A DNA stretch of 19,244 nt from Candidatus Kaiserbacteria bacterium (GCA_024654165.1 JANLIP010000128.1:1-19244), one strand, 5' to 3'; counted from the first letter of the stretch, positions 1-7,980 are shown. The notes: generated by a model from the letters alone, not told the origin. Program-made: numbers and translations.

Positions 1-471
1 GCTAAATTCTTCTTCCGTTTTGATTCCAAGATTATTCAATCCCCTTTCTATAATTTGTTCCGTCGGGGCAATGCCGTACAGCTCCAAAATATCCTGTGCT
101 TTCAGCAAGGATTTCAAGCTAGTAAACCCGAAAGAAATTCTGCGAGGGACTATATTTTTTATCGGGCGCGCAAGCTTCTTTACCCAAGCCAATTCAATTT
201 TCAGATAATCATCTTGCGCCCGAGGATGACTCTTTTCTTTTGGCAATAAAACGATTCTCTTTGCGATTTTTTTCTTGCTCGCGCGCGCATAGTATTGAAT
301 GCGCTTGCCAAGCCTTCCGAACGATGCCGGTTGATAAAACGCCAAATGAGTGAACTTGCGCCTCGGCACGTATGCCAGAGGAATCCTGTACCAGTATTCT
401 TTTCGCAAGATACGCAAATCTCGCGTGTCTTTTAGCACGGAAACTAGAACTGTTCTTCTCCTCCGGCGCAT
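1..471 (-). CDS. Partial hypothetical protein, possible N-terminal part of a DUF559-type protein (C-terminus outside window)
   Basis: The reverse strand is open from an ATG at 471 to the window edge, giving 157 codons without a stop. An in-frame TAA lies only 12 nt upstream, so this ATG is effectively the only possible start. The product begins with a run of arginines (MRRRRR) and is strongly basic. It contains segments such as KEYWYRIPLAYVPRRKF, LAFYQPASFGRLGKRIQYY and PTEQIIERGLNNLGIKT. From memory of similar proteins in candidate-phyla genomes, such a region can precede a C-terminal DUF559 (Vsr-like PD-(D/E)XK) endonuclease domain. That domain would lie outside the window, so the link is only a suggestion. 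No signal peptide or membrane helix is visible. There is no clear Shine-Dalgarno site. The gene follows the ABC transporter on the same strand after 52 nt, so the two could be co-transcribed. The reading frame is well supported; the function is not. Confidence 0.7.
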   Translation of the reverse strand, partial: MRRRRRTVLVSVLKDTRDLRILRKEYWYRIPLAYVPRRKFTHLAFYQPASFGRLGKRIQYYARASKKKIAKRIVLLPKEKSHPRAQDDYLKIELAWVKKLARPIKNIVPRRISFGFTSLKSLLKAQDILELYGIAPTEQIIERGLNNLGIKTEEEFS

Positions 472-523
472 ATTAGTGGTTTACGAAACCCTTAATATTA
501 GGAACTTCCTCATAAAGCGCTCT

Positions 524-2395
524 TCATTTCATCTTCGGAACCTTCGGCGGTTCCTTTTCCTTGTCTTCAATGTTGTCTTCTTCAAGGTCTAATTCTTCCG
601 GCACCGATTCGCCTGCAAAACCGCCGGCCTGTATTTGCCACAATTTCTGGTATAGACCCTTGCCCTCCAAAAGTTCGCTGTGAGTCCCTTCCGCGATTAT
701 TTGTCCGCCTTCCAAAACAATGATTCTGTCCATCTTCATTATGGTGGAAAGGCGGTGCGCAATCACAATGACCGTTTTATCCTTCATCAATGTCTGCAGG
801 GCGTCTTGAATCAGCGACTCGGATTCGGAATCAAGACTTGAAGTGGCTTCATCAAGCACAAGTATCGGCGAATCTTTTAGGATCGCGCGCGCTATCGCCA
901 CGCGCTGGCGTTCTCCGCCGGAGAGTTTGACTCCGCGCTCGCCCACAAATGTACCGTAACCTTGATTCAAGTTAGAAATGAATTCATGGCAATGCGCTTT
1001 TTTGGATGCCTCTATCACTTCTTCATCGGTTGCACTGCGCCTGCCGTAGCGAATGTTTTCCAAAAGACTGCGGTGAAAAAGTACAGGCTCTTGCGGTACA
1101 TGTGAAATTGCATCGCGCAAACTGTCTTGCGTGACGCTCGCAATATTTTGCCCATCTATTGAAATACCGCCATCCTTAATATCAAACATGCGCAAAAGCA
1201 GTTTTGTAACTGTTGATTTCCCGGCGCCGGATGGGCCCACAAGAGCAACTAGCTCTCCGCCCCTTATAACAAGATTGAGATTCTTTAGAATCTGCCTGTT
1301 TGCGTTAAAAGAAAAGTTGATGTGATTGAAACTTATTTCTCCTTTTTGCACAGATAGTGCGCGCGCATTCGGCGCGTCTTTAATCTCATGCTCTTGTTCC
1401 ATGATGTACACCATCTCGCTGGAATCGGCAAAAGCGTCGTTAAACCGGCGCAATTCCCTATTTATATTGAGCAACCTGTCAAATGTGGTCATGAGATAGG
1501 CCTGAATAAGCACAAAGTCCCCTATGGAAAGGAGGCCCCTGCCCCAATAGATTGTAGCGCCCCACAGCAAGCCAACCTCAATCACAATCATGAATATGCC
1601 TAGACCCGCCCATATCCAAGAATCTGTAAACCACGAACGCGTTGTAGCCTTGCGCCACACCTCAACTACTGCGCTGAAAAGCTTGTGCTCGTGCGATGCG
1701 CCGGAGAAAAGCATGATTGTTGGATGATTTGAAATGGCGTCCGCGAGCGTGCCCGTTACCCTAGTATCCGCTAGAGAGCGAGCAGCGCGAATTGGCTGTC
1801 GGCGCTTTGAAGCAAAAACCTGGAATGCAACAAAAAGAATGGACCAGATGCCGAGCGCAATACCAAGAGAATGGTTGCGCAAATAAAGTATGCTGATAGC
1901 GCCAACGACGAACAGAGATGTGGGGAAAAATTGCAGTGCAATGCTGTCAAACATTACTTCAAACGCGCGGGCGAACTTGGTAACGCGATGCGTGAGCGAG
2001 CCGGCGAAATTGGATATAAAGAAATTATATGAATGGCCGATGAGATATTTGAAAGCGCTGGAAAATAGATCTGTCATTACCTGCGCCTCCATCTTTTGGT
2101 TGCTGAATTCCTGGACGCGATGCGATGCCCAGTTAAGCACCCAGATTCCGGCCACAGTAACGATTATCCCAAGCAGTTGCGACACCGTTTGCGTGTTCGG
2201 GCTTTGTGTCGCGAGCAAATTGAAGAATTGTCTTAGAAACCACGGTGCCGCAAGATCGGTCACTTGTATGCCAATTGAACCGAAGGCTATGAGAAGCACG
2301 AGAAAAGGATATTTAGCAACATGCCTGTAGTAGACGCGAAACACTTGTTTCGCGCTCGCGAGCTTCTTCACGTATGCGTCAGTCATTAGCCTCAC
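524..2395 (-). CDS. ABC-B type half-exporter (fused membrane domain and ATPase; MsbA/multidrug/lipid family)
   Basis: This is a membrane exporter half-transporter expected to work as a dimer in the inner membrane. The N-terminal half (about residues 20-310) is a type I exporter membrane domain with several hydrophobic segments. The C-terminal half is a complete ATPase: Walker A GPSGAGKST (387-395), Q-loop glutamine 435, signature LSGGE (491-495), Walker B ILVLDE (511-516) with the catalytic glutamate, and H-loop His547. All catalytic residues are present, so it should hydrolyse ATP. At 623 residues it is normal for the family. The last 27 residues form an unusual charged tail, first acidic and then KEPPKVPKMK. 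The first codon at 2395 is GTG; an ATG three codons downstream (2386) is an alternative start, with GTGAGG just upstream acting either as start or as ribosome binding site. It is divergent from tsaD. The substrate cannot be read from sequence; lipid, peptide or drug are all possible. Confidence 0.92.
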   Translation of the reverse strand: MRLMTDAYVKKLASAKQVFRVYYRHVAKYPFLVLLIAFGSIGIQVTDLAAPWFLRQFFNLLATQSPNTQTVSQLLGIIVTVAGIWVLNWASHRVQEFSNQKMEAQVMTDLFSSAFKYLIGHSYNFFISNFAGSLTHRVTKFARAFEVMFDSIALQFFPTSLFVVGAISILYLRNHSLGIALGIWSILFVAFQVFASKRRQPIRAARSLADTRVTGTLADAISNHPTIMLFSGASHEHKLFSAVVEVWRKATTRSWFTDSWIWAGLGIFMIVIEVGLLWGATIYWGRGLLSIGDFVLIQAYLMTTFDRLLNINRELRRFNDAFADSSEMVYIMEQEHEIKDAPNARALSVQKGEISFNHINFSFNANRQILKNLNLVIRGGELVALVGPSGAGKSTVTKLLLRMFDIKDGGISIDGQNIASVTQDSLRDAISHVPQEPVLFHRSLLENIRYGRRSATDEEVIEASKKAHCHEFISNLNQGYGTFVGERGVKLSGGERQRVAIARAILKDSPILVLDEATSSLDSESESLIQDALQTLMKDKTVIVIAHRLSTIMKMDRIIVLEGGQIIAEGTHSELLEGKGLYQKLWQIQAGGFAGESVPEELDLEEDNIEDKEKEPPKVPKMK

Positions 2396-2464
2396 TTTAA
2401 CGCAAGGCGCGTATTTCGGCGAGCGTGTGGTGCTAAGCCCGCCAAAAATGTACTATGCATTCTT

Positions 2465-3682
2465 ATGCGCATATTGGGTATAGAAACATCTTGTGACGAG
2501 TCCGCCGTGTGCTTGATTGATGCGCAGGGAGGCTTCGCCGATGGCTTCAAATTCAGTATTTTGGGGAACGCTCTTATTTCTCAAACTGAAATACACGCGA
2601 AATATGGCGGGGTGTTTCCCAATCTTGCCAAGCGGGAACATGCGAAAAATCTTGTGCCTGTATTAGAGCGAGCCCTTTATGAAGCAGGCGCGCTGAATGA
2701 AAAACCTAGCGATATATCGCACTATTCTGAAAAGCTTCAGAAAATACTGGAGCGTGAATCCGAGCTCTATGAGCGACTATCTGTATTTCTTCAAAAATAT
2801 GGCCTGCCGGAAATAGACGCAATTGCGGTTACAGTGGGCCCCGGGCTTGAACCCTCGCTGTGGGTCGGCATAAATTTTGCCCGCGCATTGGCATTGGTGT
2901 GGAATATGCCGATTGTCGCCGTTAATCACATGGAGGGGCACTGCGTATTATCCATGATGAGCATATCGGGATTTCGTAAATCCCGATATCGGGATTTCGT
3001 AAATCCCGATATCAAGGGAAGTGTTGGGAAGTTTGAGTTCCCTGTCCTCGCGCTTTTAATTTCCGGCGGACATACGGAATTGGTGCTTTCTAAAGAGTTC
3101 CAGAAATACGAAATACTGGGTGCGACGCGCGACGATGCTGTGGGCGAAGCGTACGACAAGGTCGCAAGACTCATGGGGCTTCCCTATCCCGGCGGCCCGG
3201 AAATTTCGCGTCTTGCCGACAAAGCACGCACATCCTATGAGATGTCATCTCATAGGATTACGCTCCCACGGCCGATGCTTCATGACGACAATTTGGACTT
3301 TTCTTTTGCGGGATTGAAAACCGCGGTGCGCAGAATTGTGGAGGCGAACTGCCCTCTTACAGATGAAATGAAATTAGATATCGCTTTAGAATTTGAAGAG
3401 GCAGTTGCTGACGTGCTTGTGGGTAAGACAATCAAGGCAATTGACGAGTACAGCGCGAAGACATTGGTGGTAGGAGGCGGAGTTTCTGCGAACTCAAATA
3501 TCCGCACCCGCCTAGCAGAAGCTTTAACAGAAGCAGGGTTGCCTCCGCCACTTGTTACCCCTCCGGCACTATCAACAGATAACGCGCTTATGATAGCGCT
3601 CGTTGGATACTTCCGCGCCCAAAATCGGGATTTCGTAAATCCCGACACGCTAAAAGCGGATGGAAATCTGCGCTTGATATAA
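2465..3682 (+). CDS. tsaD: tRNA N6-adenosine threonylcarbamoyltransferase TsaD, with several in-frame insertions
   Basis: TsaD transfers the threonylcarbamoyl group to A37 of ANN-decoding tRNAs (t6A), together with TsaB and TsaE. The N-terminal GIETSCDES motif, the metal-binding HMEGH (His155, His159), LLISGGHTEL (about 198-207), the LPRPM...LDFSFAGLKT block (267-286), VVGGGVSAN (335-343) and the C-terminal STDNA aspartate (372) are all present, so it should be active. It has 405 residues against about 340 in typical bacteria. Part of the excess is a helical, charged insert at about 80-115. The rest comes from palindromic DNA: residues 167-182 (after HMEGH), 256-265 (before the LPRPM block) and 387-394 (C-terminal tail). 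These fall in loops or at the end. The start at 2465 places the conserved motif at residue 6; no Shine-Dalgarno site is visible. valS follows after 80 nt on the same strand. Confidence 0.96.
   Translation: MRILGIETSCDESAVCLIDAQGGFADGFKFSILGNALISQTEIHAKYGGVFPNLAKREHAKNLVPVLERALYEAGALNEKPSDISHYSEKLQKILERESELYERLSVFLQKYGLPEIDAIAVTVGPGLEPSLWVGINFARALALVWNMPIVAVNHMEGHCVLSMMSISGFRKSRYRDFVNPDIKGSVGKFEFPVLALLISGGHTELVLSKEFQKYEILGATRDDAVGEAYDKVARLMGLPYPGGPEISRLADKARTSYEMSSHRITLPRPMLHDDNLDFSFAGLKTAVRRIVEANCPLTDEMKLDIALEFEEAVADVLVGKTIKAIDEYSAKTLVVGGGVSANSNIRTRLAEALTEAGLPPPLVTPPALSTDNALMIALVGYFRAQNRDFVNPDTLKADGNLRLI
2963..3010 (+). repeat. Tandem pair of palindromic units (GGGATTT-CGT-AAATCCC) inside tsaD
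   Basis: Two copies of a 23-bp unit stand head to tail, each with the core GGGATTTCGTAAATCCC, a 7-bp perfect stem with a CGT loop. Adjacent ATCG/CGAT bases extend the palindrome. Because the unit is 23 bp, the two copies are read in different frames, as SGFRKSR and then YRDFVNPD. Neither frame has a stop, and the gene stays open. They code for residues 167-182 of TsaD, in a loop between HMEGH and the LLISGGHT motif. Confidence 0.9.
3232..3258 (+). repeat. Perfect 13-bp inverted repeat inside tsaD
   Basis: ATCCTATGAGATG is followed after one base by its exact reverse complement CATCTCATAGGAT. It codes in frame for TSYEMSSHRI just before the conserved LPRPM motif, where TsaD proteins normally have a short loop. 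Its sequence is unrelated to the GGGATTT palindromes in the same gene. Confidence 0.9.
3625..3645 (+). repeat. Third copy of the GGGATTT-CGT-AAATCCC palindrome, at the end of tsaD
   Basis: The same 17-bp core as at 2963-3010 recurs, flanked by TC and GA so that the arms are 9 bp. It is read as NRDFVNPD, the same frame as the second tandem copy. It lies in the C-terminal tail of TsaD, 12 codons before the stop. Confidence 0.9.
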
Positions 3683-3738
3683 AAAAGAACAAGACAACCA
3701 CAAAGGACCTATTACCGCAACATCAGAACAATCGCTTT

Positions 3739-3752
3739 TTCCGCAAGCGGAA
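3739..3752. repeat. Perfect 14-bp palindrome TTCCGC-AA-GCGGAA upstream of valS
   Basis: A short hairpin in the 80-nt tsaD-valS spacer, ending about 10 nt before the first valS ATG. A T-run precedes it on the plus strand instead of following it, so it is not a standard terminator for tsaD. It could affect valS translation; nothing more can be said. Confidence 0.5.
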
Positions 3753-3762
3753 TACTGTTAGG

Positions 3763-6033
3763 ATGTCTAGAATGGAACCAATCCTATGCCCCGAAGCCTT
3801 TCTAAAGCCCTACAATTCCAAGGAGAACGAACCGCGGATTCTTGAACTCTGGGAAAAGAGCGGGTTTGCTAATCCTGATACGTGCGTAGAAAAAGGCGTT
3901 ACCGCGCCGGATGCTAAGAGCTACTCCATAGTTCTTCCCCCACCCAATGTCACAGGCACTCTCCATATGGGGCACGCTGCGATGCTTGCGATTCAAGACA
4001 TTTTAATCCGCTATCACCGCATGCGCGGGTTTAAGACCTTGTGGCTTCCGGGAACGGACCACGCGGCGATTGCAACACAATCTGTGGTAGAAAAAGATCT
4101 GCTCAAGTCTGAAAAGAAAACTCGGCACGACCTCGGGCGCGAAGAATTCCTCAAGCGCGTTGAAGAATTCGCGCAAGCCAGCCACGACAGAATTGTCGGG
4201 CAGGTGCGCGCCATGGGCGCGTCGGTGGATTGGACGCGCGAGGCCTATACCTTGGACGAGGCGCGCAACTTGGCTGTGCGCACCGCGTTCAAGAAAATGT
4301 ACGACGCCAGATTAATTTATCGCGGCAACAGGATGGTGAATTGGGACCCGAAAATGCAGACGACCGTTTCAGATGATGAGATTGAGTACGTGGAACAAAA
4401 GGATCCCTTTTATTATTTCAAATACGGACCTTTCACGATTGGAACAGTCCGGCCGGAGACAAAATTCGGCGACAAATATATTGTGATGCATCCGGATGAT
4501 GCGCGGTACAAGGAATATAAGAACGGCCAACAGCTGGAGGTGGAGTGGATTAACGGTCAGATAACGGCAACAATAATAAAAGACGAGGCGGCCGACATGT
4601 CTTTCGGCTCCGGCGTGATGACCATCACGCCCGCGCACTCCGGCATTGACTTTGAAATCGCGCAAAAGCACAAGCTTGATGTGGAACAGATAATTAATGA
4701 GCGCGGGATACTTCTGCCAATTGCAGGAGAATTCGCCGGACAGCACATCAAGAAAGCGCGGCCGATGGTGGTGGAGAAATTGCGCGCGAAGGGACTGCTT
4801 GTGAAAGTGGAGGACGGTTACGTGCACAATGTGGCGACCAACAGCCGCGGCGGGGAAATGATAGAACCGCAGATAAAGTTGCAATGGTTTGTAGATGTAA
4901 ATAAGAAATTCACGATTCCGCACTCCGAGATTCCGGGCATTGATTCCGGCTCCGAGACATCGCTTAAGGAACTCATGCGCGGCGCGGTGGATTCGGGTGC
5001 GATTAAAATCGCGCCCGACCGTTTTGAGAGGGTGTATTACAACTGGATAGACAACCTGCGCGACTGGTGTATTTCACGGCAAATCTGGTACGGTCATAGG
5101 ATTCCTGTTTGGTATAAGAAGGAAGGCAAAAGTGAAGAATCAGAAATGCTAGTAGGCGACCCGCCGACTGATATTGAAAACTGGGAGCAAGACCCGGACA
5201 CTTTGGACACATGGTTCTCATCGGGGCTTTGGACATTTTCCACGCTCGGCTGGCCCAACTTCGCAGAGACTGCTACGGCGGGTAAACCCGGACCCGAAAA
5301 TGATTTTGCAAATTATCATCCTACCGATGTCCTAGAAACCGGATACGACATCCTCTTTTTCTGGGTCGCGCGCATGATACTCATGACGGGTTTTTGCCTC
5401 GGCACCGTCCCCTTCCGCAACGTGTATCTCCACGGTCTCGTGCGCGATGGGCAGGGGCGGAAGATGAGCAAATCGCTCGGTAACATAATTGACCCGCTCA
5501 CAATGATTGAAAAGTACGGAGCCGATGCTGCTAGGCTTAGTTTGATAGTCGGCGCGTCGCCGGGAAACGATGTCAAACTCTCCGAAGACCGCGTGCGCGG
5601 ATACAAACACTTTGCGAATAAGATTTGGAATATAACCCGTTTTGTTTTGGAGAATAGCGATGCCCAAGGTCCGACCTCGGACTCCCTTGAGGTCGGACCT
5701 TTGAATGCCGAGGATGAAAAACTGATTTCCGAAGCGCGAGAAATAGCGCGGGTGGTTTCCGAACACATAGACAATTTCCGCCTAGACCTAGCCGCCGATA
5801 CCCTTTATCATTTCGTTTGGCACCGTTTTGCCGACGAGATAATTGAAGAAAGCAAGCCAATACTCAAACTTGGGGGCGAAACCGCCAAGTCCCGCCGCCA
5901 TACTCTATACGCCATACTTGATACATCTCTAAAGCTCCTACACCCCTTCATGCCATTTGTAACAGAAGCAATTTGGAAAGAATTGCCGAACAAAAAAGAA
6001 GAGCTGGTTATGATAGCCAAATGGCCGATATGA
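3763..6033 (+). CDS. valS: Valyl-tRNA synthetase, short form without the C-terminal coiled-coil arm
   Basis: This class Ia synthetase charges tRNA-Val in the cytoplasm. The signatures are PPPNVTGTLHMGH (HIGH motif at 68-71) and GRKMSKSLGN (KMSKS at 567-571). Between them lies the CP1 editing domain (about 200-365), with TVRPETKFGD and TPAHSGIDFE; the final Asp of this editing motif is kept, although the usual AHDPND is changed to AHSGID. DWCISRQ (434-440) and LDTWFSSGLW follow. The protein ends straight after the anticodon-binding domain (MPFVTEAIWKEL...IAKWPI), so the tRNA-binding coiled coil of about 65-70 residues found in E. coli and Thermus ValRS is missing; 756 residues against about 880-950. 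Residues 635-647 come from a palindromic insert. The first ATG is 3763, but an ATG at 3772 has AGGA at better spacing (3760-3763). The downstream gene overlaps the stop by 4 nt. Confidence 0.97.
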   Translation: MSRMEPILCPEAFLKPYNSKENEPRILELWEKSGFANPDTCVEKGVTAPDAKSYSIVLPPPNVTGTLHMGHAAMLAIQDILIRYHRMRGFKTLWLPGTDHAAIATQSVVEKDLLKSEKKTRHDLGREEFLKRVEEFAQASHDRIVGQVRAMGASVDWTREAYTLDEARNLAVRTAFKKMYDARLIYRGNRMVNWDPKMQTTVSDDEIEYVEQKDPFYYFKYGPFTIGTVRPETKFGDKYIVMHPDDARYKEYKNGQQLEVEWINGQITATIIKDEAADMSFGSGVMTITPAHSGIDFEIAQKHKLDVEQIINERGILLPIAGEFAGQHIKKARPMVVEKLRAKGLLVKVEDGYVHNVATNSRGGEMIEPQIKLQWFVDVNKKFTIPHSEIPGIDSGSETSLKELMRGAVDSGAIKIAPDRFERVYYNWIDNLRDWCISRQIWYGHRIPVWYKKEGKSEESEMLVGDPPTDIENWEQDPDTLDTWFSSGLWTFSTLGWPNFAETATAGKPGPENDFANYHPTDVLETGYDILFFWVARMILMTGFCLGTVPFRNVYLHGLVRDGQGRKMSKSLGNIIDPLTMIEKYGADAARLSLIVGASPGNDVKLSEDRVRGYKHFANKIWNITRFVLENSDAQGPTSDSLEVGPLNAEDEKLISEAREIARVVSEHIDNFRLDLAADTLYHFVWHRFADEIIEESKPILKLGGETAKSRRHTLYAILDTSLKLLHPFMPFVTEAIWKELPNKKEELVMIAKWPI
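5666..5701 (+). repeat. 13-bp inverted repeat inserted in frame in valS
   Basis: AAGGTCCGACCTC and its exact reverse complement GAGGTCGGACCTT are separated by a 10-nt loop. It codes for residues 635-647 (QGPTSDSLEVGPL), between the end of the catalytic core and the anticodon-binding helices, a position where length varies among ValRS proteins. The word GGTCGGA recurs in the hairpin cluster at the end of the dsbA-like gene. Confidence 0.9.
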
Positions 6034-6728
6034 GCGGAATTACTCCTACTATCGCGGCGCTTGCGGGCGGAATATTCCCCGCCCTTGCTTGGCTTTGGTT
6101 CTGGCGCCGAGAGGATTCCGTGCATCCGGAACCGCGCCGGCTTATCGCGCTCGCATTTCTCGCAGGCATGGTAGCTGTCGCCCTTGTAATTCCAATACAA
6201 AAATACGTAGCCACCCTCCTATCAAGCACCACTGTTATCTACACAGCATGGTCGGCGATTGAAGAAATTATGAAATACCTAGCGGCGCGCTTTACTGTGC
6301 TTCGGCGCCGAGAAGACGATGAACCGATAGACCCGGTAATCTACATGGTCGCTGTTGCATTGGGCTTCGCTGCAATAGAAAACACGCTTTTTCTGCTGAG
6401 CCCGCTTTCTGGCGACACGACTGTGCAAACCATTATCACGGGAAATTTGCGATTCGTAGGAGCAACACTTCTCCACGTGCTCTCTTCAGCGGCCGTTGGC
6501 GTCATGCTTGGGCTGTCTTTTTACAAGCCAAAAGCGACAAAGCGCCTCTACGCGCTCCTCGGAGTTATCCTCGCCACCCTTTTGCACAGCGCATTTAACT
6601 TCTTTATACTTAATACGCCAGAGACGCATCTTATGCGCACCTTTGGATACGTGTGGATTGGCCTTATTGTGCTTCTGGCCGTGCTAGAATATATAAAACG
6701 AATTCATCCGCGGATATTCAAATCGTAA
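6030..6728 (+). CDS. PrsW-family intramembrane metalloprotease (M82/CPBP-like)
   Basis: This polytopic membrane protein of 232 residues has the motifs of PrsW-type proteases: an EExxK motif (AIEEIMKY, E78, E79 and K82), AIENTLF (E117, N118), a membrane histidine (LLHVLSS, H149) and LLHSAFNF (H186). The glutamates and histidines are the expected metal and catalytic residues. In Bacillus, PrsW cleaves the anti-sigma factor RsiW; a related regulated-proteolysis or stress role here is inference only. About seven hydrophobic segments are visible. The frame is open from 5973, but the ATG at 6030 forms an ATGA overlap with the valS stop, the usual sign of translational coupling, so I chose it; ATG 6021 is a second option. 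The gene ends 33 nt before hsp20. The family call is good; the substrate is unknown. Confidence 0.82.
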   Translation: MSGITPTIAALAGGIFPALAWLWFWRREDSVHPEPRRLIALAFLAGMVAVALVIPIQKYVATLLSSTTVIYTAWSAIEEIMKYLAARFTVLRRREDDEPIDPVIYMVAVALGFAAIENTLFLLSPLSGDTTVQTIITGNLRFVGATLLHVLSSAAVGVMLGLSFYKPKATKRLYALLGVILATLLHSAFNFFILNTPETHLMRTFGYVWIGLIVLLAVLEYIKRIHPRIFKS

Positions 6729-6761
6729 TCATTTAATATTTATCAATGTAAGTGAAATGTA

Positions 6762-7253
6762 ATGAACAAACCCTCCTTTTTCGCCAGGCTCACCGGTTCT
6801 GCTCAAGAATATGACGGTTTCTTTGACGGCTCAAAAGAAGACCGTGCAGTTTTCACGGGCGAGGGCGAGGAACGCCACGCGCGCATCAATGCCAAAGAGG
6901 GCGAGTTTGCAGAGACCGAGCCGGAAGGAGAGCTTGCTGTGGATGTGTATCAGACGGCAGATGCAGTGGTCATAAAAGCACTAGTGGCAGGAGTACAGCC
7001 AGCGACGATAGATATTTCTCTGACGCGCGAAATGCTTACGATTAGCGGGGTGCGAGAAGATGAGCGCGAGGTTGAGGAAGACAATTATTTCCAGAGGGAG
7101 CTTTATTGGGGGTCTTTTTCCCGCACAATTCTTCTCCCTGAAGAGGTGGATGTGGATATGGCAGAGGCCACGGAAAAGCACGGGATTTTAATGATTCGCC
7201 TGCCGAAAATCAATAAGAAAAAACAAACCAAGCTTAAAGTGAGGAGCAGATAA
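6762..7253 (+). CDS. Small heat-shock protein, Hsp20/alpha-crystallin family
   Basis: An ATP-independent holdase chaperone of the cytoplasm, 163 residues long. The alpha-crystallin domain runs from about residue 57 (ELAVDVYQTADAVVIKALVAGV) to about 150. It includes the strand ending LTISGVRE, the YWGSFSRTILLPEEVD segment and the conserved GILMIRLP near its end. A short basic tail contains KLKV, which could serve as the C-terminal I/L-x-I/V motif used in oligomer contacts. The first 55 residues are acidic and low in hydrophobics, unlike the hydrophobic N-arms of many members. The start at 6762 has only a weak upstream purine stretch. The next gene begins 7 nt after the stop, so the two are very likely co-transcribed. 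That pairing with a thiol-disulfide protein fits a protein-quality theme. Confidence 0.92.
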   Translation: MNKPSFFARLTGSAQEYDGFFDGSKEDRAVFTGEGEERHARINAKEGEFAETEPEGELAVDVYQTADAVVIKALVAGVQPATIDISLTREMLTISGVREDEREVEEDNYFQRELYWGSFSRTILLPEEVDVDMAEATEKHGILMIRLPKINKKKQTKLKVRSR

Positions 7254-7260
7254 TCGGAAC

Positions 7261-7980
7261 ATGGATACTCTTCAGAAATTCTCAGTCCCCTTGGCTATTA
7301 TTATCGCCGGGGCGCTAATCGCTGGGGCAGTTTATTTTGTCTCCATCAGCAAAACTACCGTAGGACTCGGCGCCCCTTCTCCAAAAGTAAATATCAAAGA
7401 CGTGAAAACGGATGGCGATCCATTCATCGGAAATTCCGACGCGCCCGTGGTACTCGCATATTGGTCCGACCATCAGTGTCCGTACTGCAAAGCGGTTGAA
7501 GTCGGCGGAATTCCCCAAATTCCTTTAACCCCCGCAATTCCCGTGCTGATAAAAGACTATGTTGATGCGGGCAAACTGAAAATCGTGTTTAAGGATTATC
7601 CGTTTCTCGGCCCGGATTCCATGACCGCGGCTCTGTATGAACATGCGGTATGGGAACTGTATCCGGACAAATTCTATGAGTGGAGAAAGGCGCTTATGTT
7701 GGCACAGGATGAAGAGAACGGCGGATTCGGCAATGAAGAGTCAATCGTGGCTCTGACCAATGCAATTTCCGGCATGGATGGGGGTACGGTAAAAGCGCTC
7801 GTTGCAAAGAAAACAGATGCGTACACAAAGAGTATAGAAGAAGACAAAGAGGAGGGCGCCTCATTCGGCATTCAAGGAACACCCGGATTTATCATAGGAA
7901 CCAAATTGATTGCCGGAGCCGCGGACCCCTCCGCTTTCAAAACGGCTATTGAGGAACAGCTCCGACGCTCCGACCAGTAG
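7261..7980 (+). CDS. Membrane-anchored DsbA-like thiol-disulfide oxidoreductase (thioredoxin fold)
   Basis: The N-terminus is a single hydrophobic helix (about residues 8-28) followed by an extracytoplasmic linker. The rest is a DsbA/thioredoxin_4-type domain with SDHQCPYC (active cysteines 73 and 76) and the cis-proline segment GIQGTPGFIIG (Pro208). The helical insertion typical of DsbA (about 85-195) is present. It probably oxidises or isomerises disulfides in exported proteins outside the membrane. No DsbB or VKOR partner is in the window. The N-terminus lacks a clear cleavage site or lipobox, so a permanent anchor is likely. The last residues (LRRSDQ) and the stop codon lie within a GC-rich inverted-repeat cluster, so the natural C-terminus has probably been remodelled. 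The gene is convergent with the nuclease gene. Confidence 0.9.
   Translation: MDTLQKFSVPLAIIIAGALIAGAVYFVSISKTTVGLGAPSPKVNIKDVKTDGDPFIGNSDAPVVLAYWSDHQCPYCKAVEVGGIPQIPLTPAIPVLIKDYVDAGKLKIVFKDYPFLGPDSMTAALYEHAVWELYPDKFYEWRKALMLAQDEENGGFGNEESIVALTNAISGMDGGTVKALVAKKTDAYTKSIEEDKEEGASFGIQGTPGFIIGTKLIAGAADPSAFKTAIEEQLRRSDQ

Noticed and set aside
2963..3010. CRISPR-like tandem repeats
   Set aside because: Only two adjacent 23-bp units without spacers, inside the tsaD reading frame; no cas genes nearby.
3739..3752. Terminator between tsaD and valS
   Set aside because: The hairpin has a T-run before it, not after it, on the coding strand.
4369..4923. Long antisense frames within valS and rpoB
   Set aside because: These are shadows of well-conserved enzymes, with no start signals or family motifs of their own.
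6030..6033. Possible UGA recoding, as in Gracilibacteria/Absconditabacteria
   Set aside because: TGA ends valS exactly at an ATGA overlap and ends the ABC transporter at a sensible position; no in-frame TGA interrupts any conserved protein.
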